Source: Dyadobacter crusticola DSM 16708
GTDB taxonomy: Bacteria > Bacteroidota > Bacteroidia > Cytophagales > Spirosomataceae
Length of the DNA: 64,000 nt
Direction: 5' to 3'
Assembly: GCF_000701505.1 (NCBI RefSeq)
Contig: NZ_JNJB01000004.1
Coordinates: 310,001 to 374,000 of the forward strand
In this document: in pieces, positions 30,893-40,197 of the stretch
Position numbering within the stretch: the first letter of the stretch is position 1
Layout of the letters: each line of letters opens with the position of its first letter
Notes under the pieces: generated by a model
Database searches by the model: none
The model's input: the letters and a program-made list of their open reading frames with translations, nothing else
What the model was told of the DNA's origin: nothing
Translations under genes and position numbers: made by a program

Positions 30893-30928
30893 TATAAAAA
30901 AAGGGAAGACTTTGCAGCCTTCCCTTTT
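30893..30928 (-). terminator. Intrinsic terminator of the OmpA-like gene
   Basis: On the minus strand AAAAGGGAAG and CTTCCCTTTT (10 bp stem, 30899-30928, loop 10) are followed by a further T-run into 30893. It starts 19 bp past the stop codon at 30947 and separates this gene from rpsP. Confidence 0.8.
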
Positions 30929-30946
30929 GTCATTTCTTCAATCCGA

Positions 30947-32455
30947 CTACCTGCGGAAACCAGCAGGATAAGTTGAACGGATCGTGTTATTTGGCAATAT
31001 TTTGATTTCAACGCGACGGTTAGACTGCAGACCTTCCACAGTTGTATTCTCTGCGATCGGGCGGTACTCACCGTAGTATTCAGCAATGATGCGGCTAGGA
31101 TCTGTGAGACCAGCCCGGATCAGGAATCTCTTAGCTGCGTCAACCCTGCGGCGAGAAAGTGCAACGTTATAGCTGTCAGAAGCACGTGCATCCGTGTGTC
31201 CTACCAGAACAATGCGGCAGTTAGTACGCATGTTCAACAATTCAACCACCTTGCTCAACGTCTCTTTTGAAGGATTGCGAATGATTGCTTTGTCGGTATC
31301 AAATTCGATGTTACTAAACAACGCTTCGCATTCGTCTTTCGGAAGGTTGTTTTTGATTGCATCTCTGATGATTTTGTCAATATCAAGGGCAACACCACCA
31401 CCTGAGACGATACTTCCAGCAGGAGTATTAGGCTCTTTATCGAACAAGTCAGCTACACCGTCACCATCAGAATCTGTATAAAGACGTGGGTCTACCGGCT
31501 TAGGCATATTTGCTTTTGCGATTGAATCTGCATCTTCCATTGTAGGATTGTAAGGCACAGGGATCAAAGACTGTGGATTAGCCCAACGCAGGTGGTAACG
31601 TCCGCTTGTAGCGTCATACTTGCCTCCTTTTGCTCTTACTGCATTCTTGCCCAATTTGTAAGTCAATGCAAGAGACAACATTCCGTAGGAGTCATTTTTA
31701 GAATCTCCTTTTGCAAATGTCCAGATACCATTTTGCGTATCATAGTCGCTCAAACCACCTACCGTAGCATCAAGCTTTTCAGTATTTACGAAGTTATGTG
31801 TGTAGTCAAGTCCAAGATCAAAACGTGGAGTAAGTTCATAATGCAAGGTAAATCCCGCAGGTACAACCCATTCACGAGTATAAACAGAACCATTACGTTC
31901 CCATTTACCTGCTGTTTTAGAACTCGCATCAGTATTGGTTGAGAAGCTTCCTGGCTGACCGGTATTTACATCAGTCCAATCGATATCAGTGTGATAGTAA
32001 ATGATACCAGCACCGAGGTGAGCATCAAATTTCCACCTCAACAGCTTCTTGTAACCTAACAAAAGACGGTTCAAATTCATCGTACCGTCAAGTGTCACCT
32101 GAACAAATGATGGACTATTGAATGTGGCACTGTAAGTTCTATTTGATAAAGAACTCAGGTGGTTATCCTTAGCTCCTTGCAAACGTCCATTATACCCTAC
32201 TATCTGAACACCGAAAATCGGCGACAATTGCTTGTTAACAGAAAGGCCCCATCCGCCGGTAAGAACTTCTCTATCTCCGCGTCTGAAGCCATTGTAATGC
32301 GATAAATCACCGAAGAATTTTGTAATCCCCCCATATCCAGTAATGGACCAGGTATTCATTTTGTTGGGTCCATCATACGTTCGATTTTGGGCAAACGTAT
32401 CCAAACTCAGCAGGGACAAACAAAGCAAAGCAACGTAAAGATTCTTTTTCTTCAT
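30947..32455 (-). CDS. OmpA-family outer-membrane protein
   Basis: 502 residues. Signal peptide about 1-22 (ending DTFAQ). Residues about 30-270 look like a beta-barrel with alternating aromatic strands (WSITGYGGITKFFGDLSHYN). A calcium-binding thrombospondin-3-like segment follows (TDSDGDGVADLFDKEPNTPAG), then the peptidoglycan-binding OmpA domain (FDTDKAIIRNPSKETLSKVV, LVGHTDARASDSYNVALSRR). It should anchor the outer membrane to the cell wall. The start three codons into the open frame (MKKKNLY) gives a normal signal peptide. Single-gene unit with its own terminator. Confidence 0.9.
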   Translation of the reverse strand: MKKKNLYVALLCLSLLSLDTFAQNRTYDGPNKMNTWSITGYGGITKFFGDLSHYNGFRRGDREVLTGGWGLSVNKQLSPIFGVQIVGYNGRLQGAKDNHLSSLSNRTYSATFNSPSFVQVTLDGTMNLNRLLLGYKKLLRWKFDAHLGAGIIYYHTDIDWTDVNTGQPGSFSTNTDASSKTAGKWERNGSVYTREWVVPAGFTLHYELTPRFDLGLDYTHNFVNTEKLDATVGGLSDYDTQNGIWTFAKGDSKNDSYGMLSLALTYKLGKNAVRAKGGKYDATSGRYHLRWANPQSLIPVPYNPTMEDADSIAKANMPKPVDPRLYTDSDGDGVADLFDKEPNTPAGSIVSGGGVALDIDKIIRDAIKNNLPKDECEALFSNIEFDTDKAIIRNPSKETLSKVVELLNMRTNCRIVLVGHTDARASDSYNVALSRRRVDAAKRFLIRAGLTDPSRIIAEYYGEYRPIAENTTVEGLQSNRRVEIKILPNNTIRSTYPAGFRR

Positions 32456-32512
32456 GGGAAACACGCGTTATGTGATTCAATATTGCACTATAAAAATTAA
32501 CTTAAAAACAAG

Positions 32513-32930
32513 AAAAAAGGGGTAAGCCTGTAAGCCGGGTTCTGTTTTCCCAAGCACCTTCGTACCCGAAAACTCCTACCATTTATCCAGGATCCAGGTC
32601 GCCCTGGACCTCTAACGATCTACCCGTGCCGGCGTTCCGAAGAACGGGGACGAGCAGCCCCGCAAACCAACACCTATTTGATCTTTCAGCCCGTAAGGTT
32701 TACCTTGCCCCGCCTGTCACCAGCCGGTCGGTGGGCTCTTACCCCACCATTTCACCCTTACCTCAACCTATAAAAAACATGCCAAGGCGGTATCATTTCT
32801 GTGGCACTTGCTGTCAAAAAGCCGTTTCCAACTCTTTGCCTTCCTGTTAGGAAGTACGGCGCTCTGCGCTGCCCGGACTTTCCTCTTCGGTAAAATACCG
32901 CAGCGGTAGGACAGCTCACTCCTTTCCTCT
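32513..32930 (-). ncRNA. rnpB: RNase P RNA, bacterial type A
   Basis: The minus strand carries the conserved core: GAGGAAAGTCCGGGC near the 5' end, GGTGAAATGGTGGGGTAAGA with the AGCCCACC segment, GGTGACAGG, and near the 3' end ACAGAACCCGGCTTACAGG. The ends can form P1: 5' aaaggagtgagc (32925-32914) pairs with gcttacccctttt-type sequence (32527-32516), with one mismatch and a G-U. T-rich sequence follows at the 3' end. A -7-like TAGCTTTG lies at 32943-32936, placing the transcript start near 32930. It is the catalytic RNA that matures tRNA 5' ends. Confidence 0.93.
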
Positions 32931-33029
32931 GACCACAAAGCTAACAAATACTTTCTTTCAACGACATCCAATTTATTATAAAAAGGAAAAAATTATAGCA
33001 TCTATACGTACAATTATGACAGTTTTGCC

Positions 33030-34490
33030 TCAAATTCCTTTCAATCCGTCGACACGCAAATTGACCTTCCCGTGTGCAAATACGACAGAATAAAGGTGTT
33101 TTGGAGTGAGGTAAACCTTATCTGGCTGAATGTCCGAAAGCGTGCCTTTCAGTGTTACGCCGTCTGTAACTTTATAGTTACTCAGGGCTTTCTGGATAGT
33201 CTTCTTCGCTTCGACAATCTGCTCGCCTACCGGAAAAACCATCTTCTTCTCCATCATTCTGCTAAACTGCCCCTGTAACAACCAGCCAGCCGTTTTCACA
33301 ATCGCATTGCGGGTATCCAGATCATAGTCGAGGCCTTTCAGCGACAATTGCTGCGTTGCCGGATCGTAGTAAGGGACACCTTTCAGGTAAATGAAGCCTG
33401 ACATGCTGCCCTTCAATCCGGCCTTGATCACCAGCTTGTCATTCTGACCATACATTTCAACAGAGGTAACTTCTACTTTGTACTGACCGCCTAAAAACGA
33501 GAAAGTCTCGCCGGCAAACTTGGCAGTTGCGAGCCGGGCGGCGTCTTCGTAGGAAACCAGACTGATCAGACCAATTTTAAAATCCTCCGTGACCTTACTC
33601 GTAATTTGCAGATCGGGCAGCTTGGCGCCTGCCGTTACACTGGGTTTAGCAGCAGAAGTGATCGTCTGTGTATATCCTTTGATTCCAAGTACCGCGCGGA
33701 TCACATTATTCTTGGCCAGCAGCGGCGTCATTACAATGCCGGTTGGAACTACCACCAGCCAGGTATCGAACTCCTTCGCAAGCATAACAGGCTGGCGGGC
33801 AATGTTCCACGCGAGCTCTGCATTCTTTTTTAGTTCCAGATTGTTAGCAACTTCTTCGTCGATTGCCTCGGTGATTTTGTCAAAGTTCTTGTTCAGCAAC
33901 CGGCTTGCCATACTTTTGATCGGAATGTTCAAGCCCGCCACTTTAATGCTCGGATCGGAAATCCAATCGTAGCTGTCGACATAAGTTTCGGACTTGATCT
34001 GCCAGTTTGGAGAGATACCAATTTTAGAAATCAGCCTGATTTTAATGGAGAACTCAGTGTCTTTATAGCCGGACATGGTAATGCCGAGCGGACTGACTTT
34101 ATAGCCCGCACTTACCCAGATTTTTAAAGGAACTTCAAAAAGGAACGAAGAGTCAATCGCAACTACCCGGATCGGACTGATTTTCCAGACCTTCGCTTTG
34201 AGATTGTCATTATCGTCATCTTCGTAGCTGTTGTCTTCATAAATAAGCCCCTTGATCTTTGCATTGATCTGCGTTTCGATCTCAGAAACCGGGATTTCTA
34301 TCGGGATATTTAAAACCGACAAATGCTTTTCATTCTGAATTTCCTTATCCGAATACTTATATTCTTCCATAGGTGCTTGCGGGGAGGTACTTTTTGAGCG
34401 ACATTGCCAGCTGCTCCACATAATGGCCGACAACAACGAAACATATAATATCCTGGCCAGCAGGTTACTTGATTTTGACGAGGGTAGCAC
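33030..34490 (-). CDS. DUF4403 lipoprotein
   Basis: 486 residues. The N-terminus has basic residues, a hydrophobic stretch (LLARILYVSLLSAIM) and a lipobox-like SSWQC with Cys29, so it is probably a lipoprotein. The rest matches the DUF4403 family: two related beta-rich halves with conserved stretches such as SYDWISDPSIKVAGLNIPIK and ISLVSYEDAARLA, and PDKVYLTPKHLYSVVFAHGK at the end. No function is known. The start overlaps the upstream DUF2027-Smr gene by 26 bp, needed to keep the whole signal peptide, and suggests cotranslation. Confidence 0.8.
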   Translation of the reverse strand: MLPSSKSSNLLARILYVSLLSAIMWSSWQCRSKSTSPQAPMEEYKYSDKEIQNEKHLSVLNIPIEIPVSEIETQINAKIKGLIYEDNSYEDDDNDNLKAKVWKISPIRVVAIDSSFLFEVPLKIWVSAGYKVSPLGITMSGYKDTEFSIKIRLISKIGISPNWQIKSETYVDSYDWISDPSIKVAGLNIPIKSMASRLLNKNFDKITEAIDEEVANNLELKKNAELAWNIARQPVMLAKEFDTWLVVVPTGIVMTPLLAKNNVIRAVLGIKGYTQTITSAAKPSVTAGAKLPDLQITSKVTEDFKIGLISLVSYEDAARLATAKFAGETFSFLGGQYKVEVTSVEMYGQNDKLVIKAGLKGSMSGFIYLKGVPYYDPATQQLSLKGLDYDLDTRNAIVKTAGWLLQGQFSRMMEKKMVFPVGEQIVEAKKTIQKALSNYKVTDGVTLKGTLSDIQPDKVYLTPKHLYSVVFAHGKVNLRVDGLKGI

Positions 34491-35445
34491 CGTATCCGAA
34501 TTTATCTTTTAATGCATCTTTGAAATATGCGACGTGCCTGTTTTTGCTCAGCCGCTTGTGCAGCTCATTCTTCAATGCGCCGCTGCCCGCGCCGTGAATA
34601 AAGGTAATTTCGTCCATTCCGTTTGCTATCGCCTTTTCCAGATTTTCTTCAAAGACGCTGAGCTGGGTTTTTACAATACTTTCAGTAGAAATACGGGCAG
34701 GATCTTCGACCAGCTTCTCTATGTGCAGATCAATAATTTCCTCTGGCTTTCCTACTTTCACCTGCTCTCCTGTTGCTCCTCTCAGCATACTTTCCTTCAA
34801 AGCTGCCGCGTCTATGTCTGACGGGATCTGCTCCTTTTTCAGACTTTCTTCATCCAACTGATAGACAAATGCTTCTTTGTCAAGTACCGGCGCCTTCTTC
34901 TTGCTTTTGTAAAATGACTGCGCGCGACATTTAATCCGCTTGGTCAGAGGCTGCGGAAGTATGTATTTACCTTCCCGGAAATACAGGATGTTAAAATCAA
35001 ATACAGGCCAGTCCTCAAAATCTTTCATCAAAACCTCTGACAATTTTTGGGACTGACGAGGAAGCAACACACCGGCGCCCAATCCCGTTTGGACCTGATT
35101 ACCAATGGAAGAGGCGGTGAATGGAAGTGTCCAGTCGGTGTTGTTAACTAAATGTACAGTAAGCGATTTGTCGTTAATGGAAACAAAAGCCAGGTAAATA
35201 CCTTTTTCAGCAAACGGTGCATTCCTCGGAACGATCACGTCTGATTTTGCACTCGCCTTAACTATCTCGCTGTCTTTCTGCATCCGCTGAGATTCAACGG
35301 GGGAAATCGTCACGACCTCGTTCCGAAGAACCGGAATGCGGAATCCGTCTTCAATTTCTATTTCAACTACATTTCCTGGTAAAAAAGCATAGATAATGCC
35401 TTCCTCACGTCCATGTACTAACCTTACTTTATCTCCGATATTCAT
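34465..35445 (-). CDS. DUF2027 and Smr domain protein
   Basis: 326 residues, cytoplasmic. The N-terminus (MNIGDKVRLVHGREEGIIYA) is a small SH3-like domain; residues 70-190 are the DUF2027 beta domain; the C-terminal 80 residues are an Smr domain with IIDLHIEKL and ITFIHGAGSGALKNELHKRL. Smr domains of MutS2 and its relatives nick or bind nucleic acid, and HGxGxG is the conserved core. The combination is typical of Bacteroidota. It starts 36 bp after the DUF2279 gene, in a chain of four minus-strand genes. Confidence 0.85.
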   Translation of the reverse strand: MNIGDKVRLVHGREEGIIYAFLPGNVVEIEIEDGFRIPVLRNEVVTISPVESQRMQKDSEIVKASAKSDVIVPRNAPFAEKGIYLAFVSINDKSLTVHLVNNTDWTLPFTASSIGNQVQTGLGAGVLLPRQSQKLSEVLMKDFEDWPVFDFNILYFREGKYILPQPLTKRIKCRAQSFYKSKKKAPVLDKEAFVYQLDEESLKKEQIPSDIDAAALKESMLRGATGEQVKVGKPEEIIDLHIEKLVEDPARISTESIVKTQLSVFEENLEKAIANGMDEITFIHGAGSGALKNELHKRLSKNRHVAYFKDALKDKFGYGATLVKIK

Positions 35446-35481
35446 TTATATCCTATTTAGATCGTCTTTTTTCCCTGTTGG

Positions 35482-36408
35482 TTAAAAGTATAACGGCTTA
35501 AAGCCAATTCCGTTCCTGCTGAACTGTAATGCAGGGGCAGGTATTTTCAATGAGTTGACAAGGAATCCTATAGTTCGAACAAATTTACTCCTGCTTTTGA
35601 TCTGGGTCAGATCGATATCCAGCGACAAATAGTACTGCCGGTAAGGCCGGTAACCCATTTCAATGCTTTTATGCGGTTCTGCCGAGACCATATCCTGAAT
35701 TCCGTAACCTAGTGAAAAACAGAGCCAGGCAGGCCACTTACTTTCCTGAAAAAAAGATCTCGGACTTGCTGAAAGCCAGTAAGTCTGACCATTATAATCC
35801 TTCAACCAGCTCTCCGACCACGACTTCCCGAGTAGCTCCGGCCGCACCTTCGATAGTGATGTGGAGTGAAATGAGAATTTGGGATGAATGCGAACTTCGT
35901 CCCATAATGCCACTTGACCAAGGAACAACACCGAGCCCGTCAGATTGGCAACCATATCTCCCGGCGAAAATCCGTAGTCAGGTGAAAAGCCGTCGAGAAT
36001 CTCAATGGGAGTTTGAAAGATCACTCCTGAAATCGCGCCGTAAACAAGCATCTGGCGCTTTGAAATACCTGTTTTTTTATAGAGCTCAGCGGTGTGACGC
36101 GCAATCTGGTACGATGTGTAAACGTGCCCCATTTTGTCCATTTGCAGCCACTCGCGGGTATCATCCTGAATTGTAAAGTGCGTGAGCGGCTGTTTATACC
36201 ACGATTTGCTAAGCCCGTAAATCGTCCCGAGGTAGAGTGCAGACTGAGCCGCAAAAATGCCGCGCAGCATCGCATAGTTTGGGCGTTGTGCCTGCGACGT
36301 ATCCGGTGTATTTGTTACAAAGAGAGAATCAGCTTGCTGCGAGAAGGCTGGCCTGATTTGAATGAAACAGAAGAAAATTGCACAAAAAATACTCCTAATA
36401 TCCGCCAT
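35482..36408 (-). CDS. DUF2279 exported protein
   Basis: 308 residues with a signal peptide cleaved near FSQQ (residue 24). Conserved DUF2279-type features: FTIQDDTREWLQMDKMGHVY, YGAISGVIFQTPIEILDGFS and DYGFSPGDMVANLTGS. Several amphipathic stretches and a YLSLDIDLTQIKSR strand suggest an outer-membrane or periplasmic location. No known activity. The start overlaps the end of the upstream VWA-like gene by 14 bp. Confidence 0.8.
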   Translation of the reverse strand: MADIRSIFCAIFFCFIQIRPAFSQQADSLFVTNTPDTSQAQRPNYAMLRGIFAAQSALYLGTIYGLSKSWYKQPLTHFTIQDDTREWLQMDKMGHVYTSYQIARHTAELYKKTGISKRQMLVYGAISGVIFQTPIEILDGFSPDYGFSPGDMVANLTGSVLFLGQVALWDEVRIHPKFSFHSTSLSKVRPELLGKSWSESWLKDYNGQTYWLSASPRSFFQESKWPAWLCFSLGYGIQDMVSAEPHKSIEMGYRPYRQYYLSLDIDLTQIKSRSKFVRTIGFLVNSLKIPAPALQFSRNGIGFKPLYF

Positions 36409-38470
36409 GGTACTTTCTTAATCCCCATTCAGCGCCGAGTAGTAGTATCAGCAGAAAAAATAACCATTTGAGATAGATCAGCTCAACCATTTCTTCCGAG
36501 CTGTCGAGGCGGTCAGCGGGCCGGTCGGCTTTCAGCTTTTCGACATAAGATGCAAGCGACGCAGGCATGATAAACGCTCCTCCCGAGCGGCTCGCCAGTT
36601 CGCGCAGCATTCCATAATCAGCAGTAGTATTGTTAAGTTCGAGGTCCACATTCCTGACTACAAACTGCCCCGCAGCCTTCTCCTGCCCGCCGCGCAATGC
36701 AGCTGACGCGGTGTAGCGATAAACTCCGTCAGATAGTCCGCTAATGCTGAACCGCGGCGACTCGCTGGTATGTGTGTAGGTAAATTGCCTCGTTTTCCCC
36801 TTCTCGTCGGTAACATCAAGCTTCACTTCCTGGCCAAATATAGGCTCGTAGATATCGTTGTAAATTTCTGTTTGAAAAGTAACCTGCTCGCCGGCTTCAA
36901 ACTCATTCCTTGCTGGATAAACCCTGAACTTCCGTTTATCTTCTCTCAAAGAAAGTACCTGAATGAGCTTTTGGAACAAATTGTCGACGACATCCTGCTT
37001 ATTGGTCTGTGCAAACTCCTCCTGCCGCCATTGCCAGATCCCCTCGCCTGCCAGCACCGCGATTTTCTGCTCACCGCTCGTGTTCAGTACCAGCAGCGGT
37101 TTTTGAGTATTCAATGTACCTACTTTCTGAAAAAGGATTGTTTCGGTACCAGATGACAGATTATACTCACCGAATGGAACCGAGAGTGGCGGAAGACGCT
37201 CTAATATTTTCAGGCTTTCCGTATCAAAATTCAGCTGCTGGAAAGCCGGATTGAATCGGGCTGTTACCTTATCAGTCTGGTTATTTGCTGCATTGATCGT
37301 CAGCGAGCGGTTCAGCGAATTGGCCAGTGGCACCGCCGATTGATTTCCCAGTATAAAGAACAAAGGTGTTTTAGCATCAATAAACTTCCGGATCTGCGCA
37401 TTGCCAAGTCCCAGTACATTCGGGATTTGGTGTAAAATAACCAGATCGTAAGGTTTCGTTCCTGCCGGCGGAGTTGTTGAAATGGAGAGAATATTGATAT
37501 CCAGCTCGTAGTTTTCATTCGCCTCAATCAGGCTGCGGAGACTTTTGATATCCGGGTGAGGCGCCAGCGCCATCAACAATATCTTCTGCTTCCCGTCGAT
37601 GATATCAATATAAACATCACGGGTATTATTGCGTTTGGATGTTTCTCCTGAAACTGCCCCTATTTCCAATGTAAAATGTTGTACTCCTTTCTGGGAAGAA
37701 GTAGCTTTGAAATCAACAGCCTTGAAAAAGTCAGGACGATCTATTGCTACATTCTGGCTTTGGATTACCCGGCCGTTTTGTTTCAATGTAACTGTGGTCG
37801 ATTTTCCGGCGAGTCCATTTGCTGCAATTTCAGCCCGGATCGGAAATTCATTTCCCAAATACGCAATCCTGTTATTCACCACATCTTTGATACGAATATC
37901 AAGATCCGGAACAGTATCCCCTACTGCCAGCGCGCTGATCCGGAATGGAAAACGATTGTAAGCCGGCGAAACGCCCTGGTTAACGATACCGTCAGAGACA
38001 AGAATGACGTCCGTCAGGTTTCTGCCTTCATAATTGCTCCTGATCGTCTGGAGCATTCCGGTAAGGTCGGTTTTGTTTTTGTCAAAGCGGATCGAATCGG
38101 CAGAAAGCTGTCTTGCCTGCTGATCCAGGGTCTCAATACCTACCTCAAACCCCGAAGCTACGAGCTGGGCAGTTGCATCCGCAACTTCCTTCATTACAGC
38201 TTGCCCGTATGCGCCGACAGACTCCGAGTTGTCGATCGCAAATACGATTTTAGCCTTATCAATGGAAGTTTCAGTCTTTCTGACCAGCGGACTGAGCAGC
38301 AGAAAACAGATCAATGCGACAGCAATCCCGCGGAATGCGGCCAGCACGTAGTTCCACTTTTTACCCCAGGAAGCAATTGGCTGGTAAAGCAGGAAAGCAT
38401 ACAACGTTCCCGCTGCCAGGCAAAAGAGAATAAACCAGTAAGGAGTTTGAAAGATCAGTTCGGACCGCAT
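36395..38470 (-). CDS. VWA-like membrane protein
   Basis: 691 residues. Two membrane segments at the N-terminus (YWFILFCLAAGTLYAFLLY, and IAVALICFLLLSPLV) and one at the C-terminal end (WLFFLLILLLGAEWGL) bracket a large periplasmic part. The first soluble domain resembles a von Willebrand A fold: VFAIDNSESVG contains DxSxS of the MIDAS site and VILVSDGIVNQG follows. The later part has Ig-like beta stretches and a glutamine-amidotransferase-like stretch (LVILHQIPNVLGLG). This layout matches BatA-like or DUF4159-like proteins that sense or assemble envelope complexes, but no MoxR ATPase is near. The second ATG (38470) is preferred. Confidence 0.7.
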   Translation of the reverse strand: MRSELIFQTPYWFILFCLAAGTLYAFLLYQPIASWGKKWNYVLAAFRGIAVALICFLLLSPLVRKTETSIDKAKIVFAIDNSESVGAYGQAVMKEVADATAQLVASGFEVGIETLDQQARQLSADSIRFDKNKTDLTGMLQTIRSNYEGRNLTDVILVSDGIVNQGVSPAYNRFPFRISALAVGDTVPDLDIRIKDVVNNRIAYLGNEFPIRAEIAANGLAGKSTTVTLKQNGRVIQSQNVAIDRPDFFKAVDFKATSSQKGVQHFTLEIGAVSGETSKRNNTRDVYIDIIDGKQKILLMALAPHPDIKSLRSLIEANENYELDINILSISTTPPAGTKPYDLVILHQIPNVLGLGNAQIRKFIDAKTPLFFILGNQSAVPLANSLNRSLTINAANNQTDKVTARFNPAFQQLNFDTESLKILERLPPLSVPFGEYNLSSGTETILFQKVGTLNTQKPLLVLNTSGEQKIAVLAGEGIWQWRQEEFAQTNKQDVVDNLFQKLIQVLSLREDKRKFRVYPARNEFEAGEQVTFQTEIYNDIYEPIFGQEVKLDVTDEKGKTRQFTYTHTSESPRFSISGLSDGVYRYTASAALRGGQEKAAGQFVVRNVDLELNNTTADYGMLRELASRSGGAFIMPASLASYVEKLKADRPADRLDSSEEMVELIYLKWLFFLLILLLGAEWGLRKYHGGY

Positions 38471-38546
38471 GTGCTCGGAGTCAATAGCTGGCAATGTTTA
38501 CAATATACAATGAAACTGCCAGCTATTTTACAAACGAAGAAAGACA

Positions 38547-39293
38547 CTATGTTAACATACCACCGTCTACCTGAAGTACCTGGCCGGTAATGTACCTCGA
38601 TAAGTCTGAGGCGAGAAATACGCACGCATCGGCTACCTCTTCGGGCTGTCCGCCGCGCTTCATCGGAATGGACTGTTTCCATTCTTCCACCGCTTTGGAT
38701 TCCACTGCACCAGTCATTTCAGTTTCGATAAAGCCGGGTGCGACTGCATTGGACCTGATATTACGGGAGCCCAGTTCAAGCGCGATGGATTTGGTAAAAC
38801 CGATGATACCCGCTTTGGAAGCAGCGTAATTGGACTGTCCCGCATTGCCGCTGATACCCACAACCGAAGTAATATTAATGATAGAGCCGCTCTTAGCGCG
38901 GATCATGCTTTTAGTTGCTGCTTTGGTAAGGTTGAAAACAGATTTCAGGTTGATATTAATGACCGTATCCCATTGCTCCTCGCTCATGCGCATTAAAAGT
39001 CCGTCGCGGGTAACGCCGGCATTGTTAATCAGCACGTCGAGCTTACCAAAGTCTGCAAGTACATCGGTTACGAGCTGTTCAGCCTGTTGAAAATCGGCCG
39101 CATCGGAACGGTAGCCTTTTGCTCTCACACCAAATGCTTCGAGTTCCTTGGTAAGCGCCTCGCCTTTTTCAACGCTTGATAGGTAGGTAAAAGCCACATC
39201 TGCACCTTCTTCTGCCAAACGCAAAGCAATTGAACGTCCAATTCCACGGGAGGCACCGGTCACCAGCGCGACCTTGTTTTCTACTATTTTCAT
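38547..39293 (-). CDS. fabG: 3-oxoacyl-ACP reductase
   Basis: 248 residues. TGASRGIG at 12-19 binds NADP, NNAG lies mid-protein, and the catalytic Ser...Tyr-x3-Lys is in SSVVGI-type (ITSVVGISG) and SNYAASKAG. The C-terminus YITGQVLQVDGGMLT is typical of FabG. It reduces 3-oxoacyl-ACP in fatty-acid elongation. It starts away from the SDR gene on the plus strand; the minus strand has a -7-like TATTTTTG at 39338-39331. No other fab genes adjoin. Confidence 0.88.
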   Translation of the reverse strand: MKIVENKVALVTGASRGIGRSIALRLAEEGADVAFTYLSSVEKGEALTKELEAFGVRAKGYRSDAADFQQAEQLVTDVLADFGKLDVLINNAGVTRDGLLMRMSEEQWDTVININLKSVFNLTKAATKSMIRAKSGSIINITSVVGISGNAGQSNYAASKAGIIGFTKSIALELGSRNIRSNAVAPGFIETEMTGAVESKAVEEWKQSIPMKRGGQPEEVADACVFLASDLSRYITGQVLQVDGGMLT

Positions 39294-39485
39294 AGATGGT
39301 TTAAAAATCTGTCAAAAAAATAATGGTTGGCAAAAATAGGGTTTTAGATATTATGAAGTAAAAAACAGCCACATTTTACTGAATTGAGGAAGTTGCCTGA
39401 AACCTAGAAATATGCCATTCTCACAAACCTTCTCTCGTTTCCGGCTGTTACCTTTTTGCATTTATTTACCACAAATCTCAAACTA

Positions 39486-40196
39486 ATGGCAGAAACTACT
39501 AAGACCGCACTGATTACCGGAGGCTCAAAAGGAATAGGTTTCGGGATCGCGGAAGTATTGATTAAAGAAGGTATCCAGGTGGCGATTACCAGCCGCTCAA
39601 AGGAAAATGCGGAGAAAGCAGCCGCGCGGTTGAACCAGATCCGTGAAGGCGCCGCGATCGGCATTGAATCTGATGTAAGAAGTTTTGAATCGCAGCAAAA
39701 TGCGGTGAAAACTGTGATAGACAAATGGGGACAGCTCGACTATTTCATCGCCAATGCAGGTGTCGGACATTTCGCGCCTATCGCGGAGTTGACTCCGGAA
39801 CAATGGCAGGAAACCATCGACATCAACCTCACAGGCGTCTTTTATAGTGCAAAAGCTTCTTTGGAAGCACTTACCCAGACAAAAGGTTATTTCATCAACA
39901 TCGCCAGCCTTGCGGGTACCAACTTTTTCGCAAATGGTACCGCATATAATGCAAGCAAATTCGGACTCGTAGGTTTCTCACAGGCGATGATGCTCGACGT
40001 AAGGAGCGCGGGTATCCGGGTTACGACCATTATGCCGGGATCTGTTGCCAGCGAGTTCAATAATCACCAGCCTTCTGAAAAGGATGCCTGGAAAATTCAG
40101 CCGGAAGATATCGGACAAATCATTTCCGACCTGATCAAACTTCCTGCCCGCACTTTGCCAAGCAAGATCGAAGTAAGACCATCAATGCCGAAGTAA
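39486..40196 (+). CDS. Short-chain dehydrogenase/reductase
   Basis: 236 residues. NAD(P) motif TGGSKGIGFG, ANAGVG, catalytic Ser in INIASLAGT and Tyr-x3-Lys in AYNASKFGL. General sequence is close to FabG and to sepiapterin-reductase-type SDRs, but the C-terminus lacks the FabG ending, so the substrate is open. The start at 39486 (MAETTKTALITGG) is preferred over 39456. Its stop is 2 bp from the end of the convergent ABC permease gene. Confidence 0.82.
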   Translation: MAETTKTALITGGSKGIGFGIAEVLIKEGIQVAITSRSKENAEKAAARLNQIREGAAIGIESDVRSFESQQNAVKTVIDKWGQLDYFIANAGVGHFAPIAELTPEQWQETIDINLTGVFYSAKASLEALTQTKGYFINIASLAGTNFFANGTAYNASKFGLVGFSQAMMLDVRSAGIRVTTIMPGSVASEFNNHQPSEKDAWKIQPEDIGQIISDLIKLPARTLPSKIEVRPSMPK

Positions 40197-40197
40197 G

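Noticed and set aside
38547-40196. FabG and SDR as part of sphingolipid synthesis
   Set aside because: They are nearly 29 kb from the spt operon, on different transcripts; a reductase is already present beside spt.
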